Positions 53,601-62,247 of a stretch of DNA of 64,000 nt are shown here, in pieces. Position numbers and translations under genes: made by a program. The notes beneath the pieces are model-generated. The model did not search any database. It had not been told where the DNA came from and worked only from the letters and a program-made list of their open reading frames with translations. The stretch covers positions 2,840,804 to 2,904,803 of the forward strand of contig NZ_CP094326.1 of assembly GCF_022760175.1 (NCBI RefSeq), written 5' to 3'. This stretch comes from Zhouia spongiae. GTDB lineage: Bacteria; Bacteroidota; Bacteroidia; Flavobacteriales; Flavobacteriaceae. Every line of letters begins with the position of its first letter. The stretch's first letter is position 1.

Positions 53601-56600
53601 GTACAGGAACCATAAGCACCGCTACCGACCAGGTAACAGGAATCGACCTAAGCGGATTGGAAGATGGCACCATTACCTTATCTGTATCCTTGACAGATAC
53701 TTTTGATAATATGGGAAGCCCGGCAACAGATACAGCAGCAAAAGATACGATGGCTCCATCCGGATATACTGTAAGTATCGATCTTTTAGGAATGCCAAAG
53801 ATCAATGCAGCTAATGTCTCGATGATAGAATTCTTGGCATCGGGATTAGAAGTAGGGAGCACTTTACATTATTCTTTTACCAGTGATGGAGGAGGTACAC
53901 CACTTTCCGGTACGGAAACTGTAACTTCGACGTCGGAACAGTTTGATAATGGCGGAGCAGGTTACAATCTATCAGGTTTAACCGATGGGACAGTTACATT
54001 AACCGTATCCTTAACAGATCCGTCAGGAAATCGAGGTACAGATGTAACCGATAGTGAAAGTAAGGATACCGTGGTTCCTTCAGGTTATTCAGTTGCCTGG
54101 GATGATAGCCTGATTAATGCAGCCGAAGCGGGTTCTACTTCATTTACTGTTCTTAATGCTGAAGTGGGAACAACAATGAATTACTCCGTTTCGAGTAGTG
54201 GTGATGGTAATACCGCAACGATTACCGGAACATCTGCTGTAAATAATATATCTCAAAACATAGGCGTAGATGTAAGCTCGTTACCTGACGGTACTTTGAC
54301 CGTTCAGGTTACCCTTACGGATGACGGGAATAACGCAGGAAGTCCGGAAACAGATAATTCGGCTGAATTAGATCAGACGGCGCCTGATGGTTATACCGCG
54401 ATCTTTGATCAGGATCCGATAGACAGATCAAACCGTAGCTCAGTAAGTTTTACTTTTGCCGGAGCTGAAGTGGGATCAACTTATAACTATTCGTTCTCAA
54501 GTTCAGGAGGCGGTACTGATGTAATAGGATCGGGGACGGTAACTACAACCACGGATCAGATATCAGGTATTGACCTAAGCGGGCTGGGTGATGGATTAGT
54601 AACACTTACAGTGAGTTTATCCGATACAGCGGGGAATATGGGGTCGGCAACTACCGATACCGTTACCAAAGATACGAATGACCCTCCGGCTGCGAGCGAT
54701 GTATCTATAGGGGGAACATTGACAATAGGAGAGCTGTTGACAGGAAACTATATCTATACAGACCCTGATGGGGATGCAGAAAGCGGGTCAGCATATAAAT
54801 GGTACCGGTCTGACGATAACGGGGGTACGGATAAAATGATGATTTCGGGCGCTACTGCCCAACAGTATACCCTACAGGATGCAGACCGGGGAAAATATAT
54901 CAGTTTTGAAGTAATACCAAACGATGGCATTGATGCAGGCATGGCAGTAGAAAGCACTTTGGAGGGTCCTGTTAAAATAGATCAGGTCATTAATTTTTCA
55001 AGTATCCCGGATAAGGTGTATGGGGATGCTTCATTTACTCTGGGTGATGCCCGGACCGATCAGGGCTTGACAGTGACTTATACCGCAGATGATCCGGGAG
55101 TGGTGAGCATTTCAGGGAATCAGGCAACCATCCTTAAAGCAGGCAACACACAAATTACAGCAACTCAAGGTGGCGACGGGGTAACGAATGCAGCTGTTTC
55201 TGTAATCCGAACCTTAACTGTCGATCAGGCAGTCTTAACGGTAGTTGCAGAAGACAAAACCAAAATGTATGGCGAAACCGATCCGGACTTAACAGTAAGT
55301 TATGCAGGTTTTGTAAACGGTGATGATGAAACTGTTTTAGGGGGTACCTTATTAGTAACCCGGGGATCAGGAGAAGATGTTGGGACTTATGTCATTACGG
55401 CTTCCGGACTTAGTTCATCTGACTACATTGTTAACTATGTGGATGGTGCTTTTGAAATCACGCAGATAGCTTTAACGGTAACAGCAGAAAATAAGAGTAA
55501 AATATATGGCGAAACCGACCCGGCCTTTACAGTAATTTATGACGGTTTCGTGAATGGAGATGATCAGACAACTCTTGGCGGCACGCTTAACTTAAGCAGG
55601 GTTGCCGGTGAAAATGTCGGTAATTATACAATCACAGCCACGGGCTACATCTCTTCGAATTATACGATTACCTATGTAGACGGCAGCCTGGAAATCCTTC
55701 CGGCGACATTAACTATTGTTGCAGCTGGCGGACAGACCAAGGTGTATGGGGAAGCTGACCCTGAGTTTAATTATACACCCGCAGGGTTTGCCAACGGAGA
55801 TACAGCAGGGGTCTTAACGGGGAGCCTTACCAGGGAACCAGGAGAAGATGTGGGGGTTTATGAGATCGAACCGGGTAACTTGTCCGCTGGTGCCAACTAT
55901 ACGCTGGTATATACAGGAGCCTTGTTTGAAATTACCCCGGCCGGTCAGCTGATCAGTTGGAACCAGGATTTAAGTTTTGGATGTGATGATTCCGATCAGA
56001 TTACACTAACGGCCACTTCCGACAGCGGACTACCGGTGCAGTATGTAGTAGCCGATACAGAAATAGCGACTGTAAACGGTACAACCCTTACGATCCATCA
56101 ATCGGGTACAACCACCATTACAGCCTACCAGGAAGGAGACCTGAATTATAATGTAGCCGCTGATGTTGTAAATACCCTGCTCGTGAGCCAGTCGGGAATT
56201 ATCCGTCAGCAATGGGACGATGTATTGGTTTTTGATAACAGCAGCGAAAGTTTTGTCAGCTGGCAATGGTACAAGAATGGGGAAGCGGTTTCCGGGGCTA
56301 CTAAACAGTACTATACTGAAGAAGGAGGATTGAACGGTATTTATTATGCAGAGGCTACCGATGGTAATGGTAATGTTATTACGAGCTGCCCGCTTACTGT
56401 CAGCGGAACCACTTACAGTAGAAAGATGGCTGTTATGCCAAACCCGGTAGGAGGTCTGGCAGATGTTACCATACGATTAGATTATAGCCAGGCAACTCTG
56501 GACGGAGCACGCATAGGTATTTACGATCTTGCAGGAAGAGAACTGTCCGGTTCCGAGACCGTTACAGGAGAGACCATGATGCAGGCTCCTCAGCAACCGG

Positions 56601-56668
56601 GACTGTATATAGTGGTATTAACCCTATCCGGAGGTACCCGTAAGTCAGTTAATCTATTAGTACGATAA
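50624..56668 (+). CDS. Giant repeat-containing surface protein with type IX secretion sorting domain
   Basis: A 2014-residue probable adhesin. Signal peptide (about 1-29), an N-terminal beta-sandwich (30-190), a cadherin-like region (195-310), two Calx-beta-like domains (about 320-545), then eight repeats of about 100 residues (546 to about 1360), each opening APSGYNVSIDQ and containing SFTFSGAEVGATYDYSFSS. After these come an Ig-like segment, three MBG-type domains (about 1540-1780, KMYGETDPDLTVSYAGFVNG), further Ig-like modules and a T9SS type A sorting domain (MPNPVGGLADVTI...KSVNLLVR). Repeats 1-3 are almost identical in DNA. It would be exported by the type IX system and fixed to the surface. 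An OmpA-type gene follows 19 bases later. Confidence 0.88.
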   Translation: MKQLYLSKLLLSKFLLLFCFLISRHGWTQTTYDFSTAPHITGSTSSNPWNTEAYITINGIDFKMTTGGNGSFEHQHSGGNGNSACLKKGSAGGDNFSLQRVDGQPFNIRGFWLKEEGINSYNDIEGITLPPFYIITYYKSGGGTETYQDNTPLGSGYSTTSVTNITTNLDVTSINIYFQANLNFWIDDIKIGNLGGNTTPTASNFTAANGPYENLTYTFSTANFGYNDNDGDPLNHLLIETLPGAGTLYVDADNDDAYDAGEEVSANDQISRTNLDAGNLQYIQNGSTNTSFRFEVNDGAVYSSGNYVATLNVSPVPKVTLSVSPGSRAENVTANSTVTATLSNTYGANTTVSLGFSGTAMHLIDYTRSATSIVIPAGSTSRTMTLKNIPDVIYEGNETVLIDIIAVSNGTENGTQQVTYTIINDDSPPKATLEILEDYNPITDESGGQAYVRGKIDAPAGVTVSIPLAFSGTATGGGTDYSITGSTITIVPGQMMDSIRLTSQFDGIEEGDETVFIEMNTPTNAVEDGTQQLTLTIQDEDAVPPSGYSVLIDQAEIDTSNETAVSFTFSGAEVGATYDYSFSSTGGGTHVTGTGTISTATDQLTGIDLSGLGDGTITLSVTLTDSFGNTGGVVTDTRTKDATAPSGYNVSIDQSPVNDSNQSAVSFTFSGAEVGATYDYSFSSTGGGTHVTGTGTISTATDQLTGIDLSGLGDGTITLSVTLTDSFGNTGGVVTDTRTKDATAPSGYNVSIDQSPVNDSNQSAVSFTFSGAEVGATYDYSFSSTGGGTHVTGTGTISTATDQLTGIDLSGLGDGIVTLSVSLTDIFDNTGSTVIDTENKDTAAPSAYSVSIDQNGIKTTSQSAVSFTFSGAEVGATYNYSFSSTGGGTHVTGTGIISTATDQITAIDLSGLGDGTITLSVILTDTSGNSGSVATDTEIKDTTAPSGYAITIDQSPVNDGNQSAVSFTFSGAEVGATYDYSFSSSGGGTHVTGTGTISTATDQVTGIDLSGLEDGTITLSVSLTDTFDNMGSPATDTAAKDTMAPSGYTVSIDLLGMPKINAANVSMIEFLASGLEVGSTLHYSFTSDGGGTPLSGTETVTSTSEQFDNGGAGYNLSGLTDGTVTLTVSLTDPSGNRGTDVTDSESKDTVVPSGYSVAWDDSLINAAEAGSTSFTVLNAEVGTTMNYSVSSSGDGNTATITGTSAVNNISQNIGVDVSSLPDGTLTVQVTLTDDGNNAGSPETDNSAELDQTAPDGYTAIFDQDPIDRSNRSSVSFTFAGAEVGSTYNYSFSSSGGGTDVIGSGTVTTTTDQISGIDLSGLGDGLVTLTVSLSDTAGNMGSATTDTVTKDTNDPPAASDVSIGGTLTIGELLTGNYIYTDPDGDAESGSAYKWYRSDDNGGTDKMMISGATAQQYTLQDADRGKYISFEVIPNDGIDAGMAVESTLEGPVKIDQVINFSSIPDKVYGDASFTLGDARTDQGLTVTYTADDPGVVSISGNQATILKAGNTQITATQGGDGVTNAAVSVIRTLTVDQAVLTVVAEDKTKMYGETDPDLTVSYAGFVNGDDETVLGGTLLVTRGSGEDVGTYVITASGLSSSDYIVNYVDGAFEITQIALTVTAENKSKIYGETDPAFTVIYDGFVNGDDQTTLGGTLNLSRVAGENVGNYTITATGYISSNYTITYVDGSLEILPATLTIVAAGGQTKVYGEADPEFNYTPAGFANGDTAGVLTGSLTREPGEDVGVYEIEPGNLSAGANYTLVYTGALFEITPAGQLISWNQDLSFGCDDSDQITLTATSDSGLPVQYVVADTEIATVNGTTLTIHQSGTTTITAYQEGDLNYNVAADVVNTLLVSQSGIIRQQWDDVLVFDNSSESFVSWQWYKNGEAVSGATKQYYTEEGGLNGIYYAEATDGNGNVITSCPLTVSGTTYSRKMAVMPNPVGGLADVTIRLDYSQATLDGARIGIYDLAGRELSGSETVTGETMMQAPQQPGLYIVVLTLSGGTRKSVNLLVR
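52334..53001. repeat. Perfect 300-bp tandem repeat inside the adhesin gene
   Basis: Sequence from 52334 to 52701 is identical to that 300 bases downstream, so a perfect 300-base period spans about 668 bases. Flanking repeat units have diverged. Because 300 is a multiple of three, gain or loss of a unit keeps the frame and changes adhesin length. Confidence 0.92.
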
Positions 56669-56687
56669 TCAGTGTAGCATTAAAAAA

Positions 56688-58010
56688 ATGAAATCAAACA
56701 TGAAATTAAAGATATGTTTAGCACTGTTTATCGGTGCATTCACAACAAGCCGGGCACAGGAGGTGACGGTGAAAATTAACGGAGGATTACAAGGTGTAGA
56801 TTATTCAAGCCCGCAGGGCAGCGGTAATATGAAGCCGGGAGGCGGATTAGGTGTAGGTTATACCTATTATTTTTCTAAGAACTGGGGTCTGGGCACAGGC
56901 CTGGACTTTAACCTGTATCGAACCGATTTTCAGTTACATGATAACACAACAATTACTTCTTATGAAGTAGACGATCAGGGGTCAGCTTTTGAATACCGTG
57001 TTACCCCAAATGGTTATAAAGAAGAGCAACGATTATATGGACTATCGATACCACTCATGCTCGCATACAGATCGGATACACCGGGTACTACCGGATTTTA
57101 TTTTGGAATAGGCGGAAAAGTGGTTTTCCCGTTACAACATAAAGTGGATGCAAGTGCAGTAAGTACACAGTTAAGTGGTTATTATCCCGATATAAATTTA
57201 GAAATAGATGATCTGCCAGATCATGGTTTTGGTGAGTTGACTGATTACAACGGAGCGGCCGACAATGATCTGAAGACGGCATTTACAGCAAGTGTAGAGG
57301 CAGGGCTTTATTTTAAACTTAAACCCCATATGAACTTATACACAGGGGTGTATGCCGATTATGGGATTACGGACCTTCATAAATCTGGACAGTCAAACAT
57401 AGTGTCTTATAGTGCAGAAGGGATCGATGAGGTTAGCTCGCAAGGAGTTATGGCAAACCAGAACTTGTTGGACAAAAGCAAGCTGTTTGCTGTGGGGGTA
57501 CAGGTAAAATTAGGCTTTTCGTTAAACAAGGAAAAGAAAACGCCGGAGCCCGAAACGGTAGTTTCTGTAGTCGAAGAAGAACAGGTATACGAAGAGAAAC
57601 ATACAGCCCCCGTTCGACCTATTGAGCCACCTAAGGCGAAAGTCGATACGGGTCTTACAACTGAAGAACGTACTACAATAGCAAGTCCTTTGTCGTTTGG
57701 TAGTATTGACAATACGGAAGTAAGTCTTGAAATGGCAACCCGATTAGACCGCATAGCCGGAATTTTAACCACCCATGATGAATTAAAGGTAACGATAACG
57801 GGACATACCTGTAATGTAGGAAGTGAGGCCCTTAATAATCGCATCGGTCGGCAAAGAGCAGATGCTGTGGCAGAATATCTTCAAAATAAAGGCATTAGTA
57901 AAAGCCGTATGATGGTGGAGTCAAAGGGAGAGAAAGCTCCTTTATACCCTAACAATTCATCCGCCAATAGAAGTCTGAATAGAAGAGTAACAATAACTAT
58001 TACCGAATAA
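56688..58010 (+). CDS. Outer membrane beta-barrel protein with OmpA peptidoglycan-binding domain
   Basis: A 440-residue protein: signal peptide (1-23), an eight- to ten-stranded barrel (about 25-280; GGGLGVGYTYYFSKNWGLGT, FYFGIGGKVVFPLQ), a linker rich in Glu and Pro (about 285-330), and an OmpA_C domain (about 335-440; VTITGHTCNVGSEALNNRIG, RQRADAVAEYLQ, NRSLNRRVTI). It lies 19 bases after the giant T9SS protein and is surely in its operon. By analogy with flavobacterial adhesin-partner pairs it may anchor or present the adhesin while gripping peptidoglycan; this is inference. Confidence 0.85.
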   Translation: MKSNMKLKICLALFIGAFTTSRAQEVTVKINGGLQGVDYSSPQGSGNMKPGGGLGVGYTYYFSKNWGLGTGLDFNLYRTDFQLHDNTTITSYEVDDQGSAFEYRVTPNGYKEEQRLYGLSIPLMLAYRSDTPGTTGFYFGIGGKVVFPLQHKVDASAVSTQLSGYYPDINLEIDDLPDHGFGELTDYNGAADNDLKTAFTASVEAGLYFKLKPHMNLYTGVYADYGITDLHKSGQSNIVSYSAEGIDEVSSQGVMANQNLLDKSKLFAVGVQVKLGFSLNKEKKTPEPETVVSVVEEEQVYEEKHTAPVRPIEPPKAKVDTGLTTEERTTIASPLSFGSIDNTEVSLEMATRLDRIAGILTTHDELKVTITGHTCNVGSEALNNRIGRQRADAVAEYLQNKGISKSRMMVESKGEKAPLYPNNSSANRSLNRRVTITITE

Positions 58011-58060
58011 AGAATGGTTGCGAATACGGAATAGTAAAAGATAATATATCCGTTATAACG

Positions 58061-58102
58061 ATAATGGCTCTAAGATTGTAAAACCTTAGAGCCATTATGT
58101 TT
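58061..58102. terminator. Bidirectional terminator between ompA-like and aquaporin genes
   Basis: ATAATGGCTCTAAG and CTTAGAGCCATTAT form a perfect stem with a short loop, followed by GTTTTTAA. It lies between the convergent OmpA-type and aquaporin genes. Confidence 0.85.
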
Positions 58103-58174
58103 TTAATGAACCGGGATTATAACTGTTGTATCCGGATAGATGTAAAACAGGCTTGTTAACCTGCTGCTGTATTA

Positions 58175-58864
58175 TCAATCTTTATTCGGTGCAAGGTATT
58201 TATAAACGAGTCCTGCTATAATGGCACCCATGATAGGTGCTACCCAAAATAACCATAACTGTTCGATAGCCCATCCGCCTACAAACAAAGCCTGACTTGT
58301 ACTACGGGCAGGATTTACAGAAGTGTTGGTAACTGGTATGCTGATGAGGTGAATAAGAGTTAATGCCAAACCGATAGCCAGTCCGGCAAAACCGGAAGGT
58401 GCATTTTTATGTGTAACTCCTAAAATCACGATGAGGAACATGAATGTCATAACGACTTCGCTTATGAATCCGGATGCCATCGTAAAGCCCATAGGTGAAT
58501 GTTCTCCGTACCCATTGGCGGCAAAACCATCTGACAGGCTAAATCCGTCGGCACCACTGGCAATAAGATACAATATTCCGGCTCCTGCGAGTCCCCCTAA
58601 TACTTGCGAAATAATATATCCGGGAATGGCACTTGCTTCAATTCTGCCTCCAACAAATAAACCGATGGTCACTGCCGGGTTAAAGTGGGCTCCGGAGATA
58701 TGTCCGAATGCGTACACTCCGGTTAAAACGGTTAAACCAAATGCCAGGGCAACTCCGGCAAAACCTATTCCGAGGTCAGGGATTCCCGCAGCTAATACAG
58801 CGCTGCCGCATCCCCCCAGAACAAGCCAAAATGTTCCGATAAATTCAGCAATGAATGTCTTCAT
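58175..58864 (-). CDS. aqpZ: Aquaporin Z
   Basis: A 229-residue, six-helix water channel. Both NPA boxes are intact: HFNPAVT (Asn62-Ala64) and VNPARS (Asn184-Ala186). Arg187 and His172 match the narrow selectivity filter of water-specific aquaporins rather than glycerol channels. The N-terminus ([20 protein letters not shown]) is typical of bacterial AqpZ. It is transcribed alone from the minus strand, converging on the adhesin operon. Confidence 0.95.
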   Translation of the reverse strand: MKTFIAEFIGTFWLVLGGCGSAVLAAGIPDLGIGFAGVALAFGLTVLTGVYAFGHISGAHFNPAVTIGLFVGGRIEASAIPGYIISQVLGGLAGAGILYLIASGADGFSLSDGFAANGYGEHSPMGFTMASGFISEVVMTFMFLIVILGVTHKNAPSGFAGLAIGLALTLIHLISIPVTNTSVNPARSTSQALFVGGWAIEQLWLFWVAPIMGAIIAGLVYKYLAPNKD

Positions 58865-59096
58865 AAATTTAAGATGTAAAATGGTTAGACTAATAATTAT
58901 GACCCATAATCTGTTTACGAGGTCACTCCAAGATAACTAAAAATATTATAAGTTGTTATATTTTAGTAATATAGGTTAAGATTTTACTCAGTCATCTAAA
59001 TTTACCCCGTATAGCTATCGGGAGTTACGGAGCTTGCCCTTGTGAAACACTCCTAACGGAATTTCATGGGGCAGGGGGGAGTTCTCTTTTAAATAT

Positions 59097-60149
59097 TTAT
59101 GAAACGGTATCCTTATAAATTTCGACGATGGTAATCAATAAACCTGCAAGCATCGGTCCGATAATAATTCCACTGATGCCGAACAGTCCGATCCCTCCCA
59201 GTGTGCTGATGAGGATCAATAGATCCGGAATCTGCGTGTCTTTACCTACGAGTACAGGTCTAAGGAAATTATCGACACTACTCACAACTCCTACACCCCA
59301 AATCAACAATCCGGTACCATAGATCACGTCTCCTGTCATAATTAAGTAAATGCCTGCCGGAACATATACAATAGCGGTACCTACACTGGGAATAAGCGAC
59401 ATAATGGCTGCGACAGATCCCCAAAACGCAGCACCCTCTATTCCGGTAACCCAGAATCCTAAAGCTACCAATGCGCCTTGTATAATTCCGATTGAGATAG
59501 CTCCTTTAATGGTTGCCCTGGAAACTTCTTTGACCCTGTTGATGATCAGGTTGAATTCGCTATCGGTCAGGGGAATATAATGATGCATTTTATTTAAAAT
59601 CCCTTTTCCTGACTGTAAGAAATAATAGATCGCGTAAATCATGACAAACAGGTTGATAAACAGGGAAAATGTTTCCTGGGTAAATGCAGTAAGGGCATTG
59701 ATGACAATACCGCTTAATCGCTGCATGAATTCAGATAATTTGGAAAATATATCCTGGGTATGAGGTGTTAATTCTTTTTTAAAGGGCAACCACTCAGGCA
59801 ATGAATTCTCTACATGTGATGATTGTGATAATTGTTGTTTTATATATGGAAAAATATGCTCCGATAATACGGTGCCCTGGTGAATGATTTGCTGTAGTAA
59901 CAGCATAGTGGGTACCACTATAATTAATAAGAATAAAAATATTGTTAAGATGGAGGAGAGTGTTTTGCGTTGTCGTGTTTTGTTGAGCAGCCAATTGTAT
60001 GTTGGAAACAAGAGCCCTGCAAATATTATAGCCAGGACTATGGCAATAATATAATCTTTTATAAGGACAATAAAAATGAATAAGGCGGTAACCATTAACA
60101 GGCTAACAAACCCCTGATGCCTCCTGTTCTTAAAATTGTTGTTTTCCAT
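59097..60149 (-). CDS. AI-2E family transporter
   Basis: 350 residues from the ATG at 60149 (MENNNFKNRRHQGFVSLLMV), preferred over an upstream TTG at 60206. Hydrophobic helices lie at about residues 14-60 and 68-90, and a cluster of five from about 195 to the end. The conserved C-terminal part GSVAAIMSLIPSVGTAIVYV and LRPVLVGKDTQIPDLLILIS marks the AI-2E transporter (PF01594) family. Members include a proposed autoinducer-2 exporter and Na+/H+ antiporters, so the substrate here is open. It is a single gene, 230 bases downstream of aqpZ's start on the same strand. Confidence 0.88.
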   Translation of the reverse strand: MENNNFKNRRHQGFVSLLMVTALFIFIVLIKDYIIAIVLAIIFAGLLFPTYNWLLNKTRQRKTLSSILTIFLFLLIIVVPTMLLLQQIIHQGTVLSEHIFPYIKQQLSQSSHVENSLPEWLPFKKELTPHTQDIFSKLSEFMQRLSGIVINALTAFTQETFSLFINLFVMIYAIYYFLQSGKGILNKMHHYIPLTDSEFNLIINRVKEVSRATIKGAISIGIIQGALVALGFWVTGIEGAAFWGSVAAIMSLIPSVGTAIVYVPAGIYLIMTGDVIYGTGLLIWGVGVVSSVDNFLRPVLVGKDTQIPDLLILISTLGGIGLFGISGIIIGPMLAGLLITIVEIYKDTVS

Positions 60150-60331
60150 GTTGTGTTTTTTATTATCCTCTTCCTTGTATGAGCGCTCTTCTGTAACAAT
60201 GTACAAAGTAGCGAACTGATAAACAACAGAAATGTTTTATTTTCGGGCAACGCCTAGAGGCCGGTTGTTGAATTGATTTATATATGAAACAGGAGCACTA
60301 TTGATAATATTTTATGCAAGAGAGATGAAAG

Positions 60332-60362
60332 AAAAAACCTCGTTCAGCACGAACGAGGTTTT
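60332..60362 (-). terminator. Factor-independent terminator after the third susCD pair
   Basis: AACCTCGTTC-AGCAC-GAACGAGGTT with flanking A- and T-runs. It lies about 105 bases after the SusD stop on the minus strand and would end the SusCD transcript. Confidence 0.85.
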
Positions 60363-60467
60363 AATCAACCAAATTAATTAACCATTCGAATTTATTGTTT
60401 GAAAGTTAATGTAACGGTACATATTGTTTATAGATGCATTACCAGTTTATGGAATGCATATAAATGC

Positions 60468-62234
60468 CTACCAACCCGGGTTTTGTTCTAAATTAGGATT
60501 GAGTACAAGGTCATTTGATGGAATAGGATATAAATAATAATAATCAGGGAAACCTCCAGGGGGTACACCATGAATAGTAACATACCCTTCTGAAGCACCA
60601 TTCTGAATAGTCAGACGATTCCCATAGTCAGCATTATTAACCCAACGTCCTAGTTTTTCTTCATCGGTATAGTCCATTTTTTTCCATCTTCTCAGGTCAT
60701 CAAATCGATAACCTTCTCCCATTAGTTCGATAGCTCTTTCTCTTCTAATCTCCCAAAGAGTCGGATTTACTGAGACATCAATAGTAGGATCATTTGGTTC
60801 TGCACCTACCGCTAACGGAGCAACTCCACCACGAGCTCTAAGTTTATTGATAGTGATATCAGCTACGGTCTGATCAAAGTCTCCTAATTCATACATAGCC
60901 TCAGCATAATTAAGCATTACTTCACCGATTCTAAATATCGGAGCATCTGTAATATCTTGATTTTGAATTCGTAAATATTTGTTGAAATATTTGAATAATT
61001 TATAGCCGGTAAAGCCCGCATTAAATCCTTGTCCATTATTAAACTGCCTGAAGTGTGGAGATTCTCTTACGATAAGTCCTTGCCAGTTCATAGAAGGTAG
61101 GGTTTTACGATTATCGTCAGAAAGGGTCTCCATCAAATCAATATATTCTCGATGATTAACATCTCCGGTATGTTCCCATTCAAGGGAGTTTTGTCCGATA
61201 GGTACCGTATTTACCTTGAATGGAGGTACAATGGTAAAATACATTCTACGATCTCTGTTTCTGAATTCAGTATATGGGTCCTGATCATTAACGAAGAGTG
61301 GACTTGTCCATCGGGTTTCACCATCGGTGAGTAAATACATGTCGGCAGCCTTTTTGGTAAGATCCCAATTACCTGCAGAATTACGATGACGAGAAGTAAG
61401 AATATGAGTCTGTTGAGCAGTAACATATTCTTTATATAGAATAATACCGCTTATGTCTGCTAACGATTCACTATTAAATACTTCATCATAATTATTGTGT
61501 AGTATAGGGTATTTATCTAAAAGCTTTTTAGACGCATTTGCCGCTGCGGTAAGATATTTGGTTTCATCACCTAATTGGTGATATTTACGCCATGTGCCTT
61601 CAAACAATCCAAATCTTGATAAAAGAGCATTTATAGCATCGATACCTATAGTATTAGGGCCATCACCTTCTGTTTTGATGTTGGCAACTGCATAACTTAA
61701 ATTGTCTAAAATATTCTGAGCCACCTCATTACGTGGAGTTCTTGTAGCATACAACTCTTCAGATGATTCAGTAAGAGCATTTTCAACCCAAATCACTCCT
61801 CCATATTTCTTTAACAGATCAAAATATTCGTATGACCTGAAGAAGTAACCAACGCTTCGCCAATGTTTTTTTTCATCTTCAGTCAGCTCAGACTCTTCAA
61901 TATTGTCCAGCATCAGGTTTACTCTGCGAATTCTCGAGTATGGTCCTGAGTAACTATCATCGGTGGTAGGCACACTAATGAGCTGTCTAATCCAATTAGA
62001 CATACCATTGTTATTGCTTCGGAGCATTAAATCTCCATCCCACTCCTGATTTACAGGCGTAAGATTGTAGCCTGGAAAGGTATTATAAAAACCCCAGGCA
62101 TACGTTTTAAAATTAGAATAAGAAGTAAAAGTTGTTTCAACTACTAATTCATCTTTTGGTAATTGTTCGAGGGTGTCTTTGCTACACCCGGCAAATACTA
62201 TTGCTGCTAGTAAAATAATATATATATTTTTCAT
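60468..62234 (-). CDS. SusD/RagB family surface lipoprotein
   Basis: 588 residues from the ATG at 62234 (MKNIYIILLAAIVFAGC, lipidated Cys17); an upstream ATG at 62261 would overlap the SusC stop. SusD features: WRSVGYFFRSYEYFDLLKKY, RIGEVMLNYAEAMYELGDFD, INKLRARGGV, REERAIELMGEGYRFDD-like IRRERAIELMGEGYRFDDLR, and the end IPSNDLVLNPNLEQNPGW. It lies 13 bases after its SusC partner. No catabolic enzyme is visible on this side, so the ligand is unknown. Confidence 0.92.
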   Translation of the reverse strand: MKNIYIILLAAIVFAGCSKDTLEQLPKDELVVETTFTSYSNFKTYAWGFYNTFPGYNLTPVNQEWDGDLMLRSNNNGMSNWIRQLISVPTTDDSYSGPYSRIRRVNLMLDNIEESELTEDEKKHWRSVGYFFRSYEYFDLLKKYGGVIWVENALTESSEELYATRTPRNEVAQNILDNLSYAVANIKTEGDGPNTIGIDAINALLSRFGLFEGTWRKYHQLGDETKYLTAAANASKKLLDKYPILHNNYDEVFNSESLADISGIILYKEYVTAQQTHILTSRHRNSAGNWDLTKKAADMYLLTDGETRWTSPLFVNDQDPYTEFRNRDRRMYFTIVPPFKVNTVPIGQNSLEWEHTGDVNHREYIDLMETLSDDNRKTLPSMNWQGLIVRESPHFRQFNNGQGFNAGFTGYKLFKYFNKYLRIQNQDITDAPIFRIGEVMLNYAEAMYELGDFDQTVADITINKLRARGGVAPLAVGAEPNDPTIDVSVNPTLWEIRRERAIELMGEGYRFDDLRRWKKMDYTDEEKLGRWVNNADYGNRLTIQNGASEGYVTIHGVPPGGFPDYYYLYPIPSNDLVLNPNLEQNPGW

Positions 62235-62247
62235 AACTGTCATAAGA

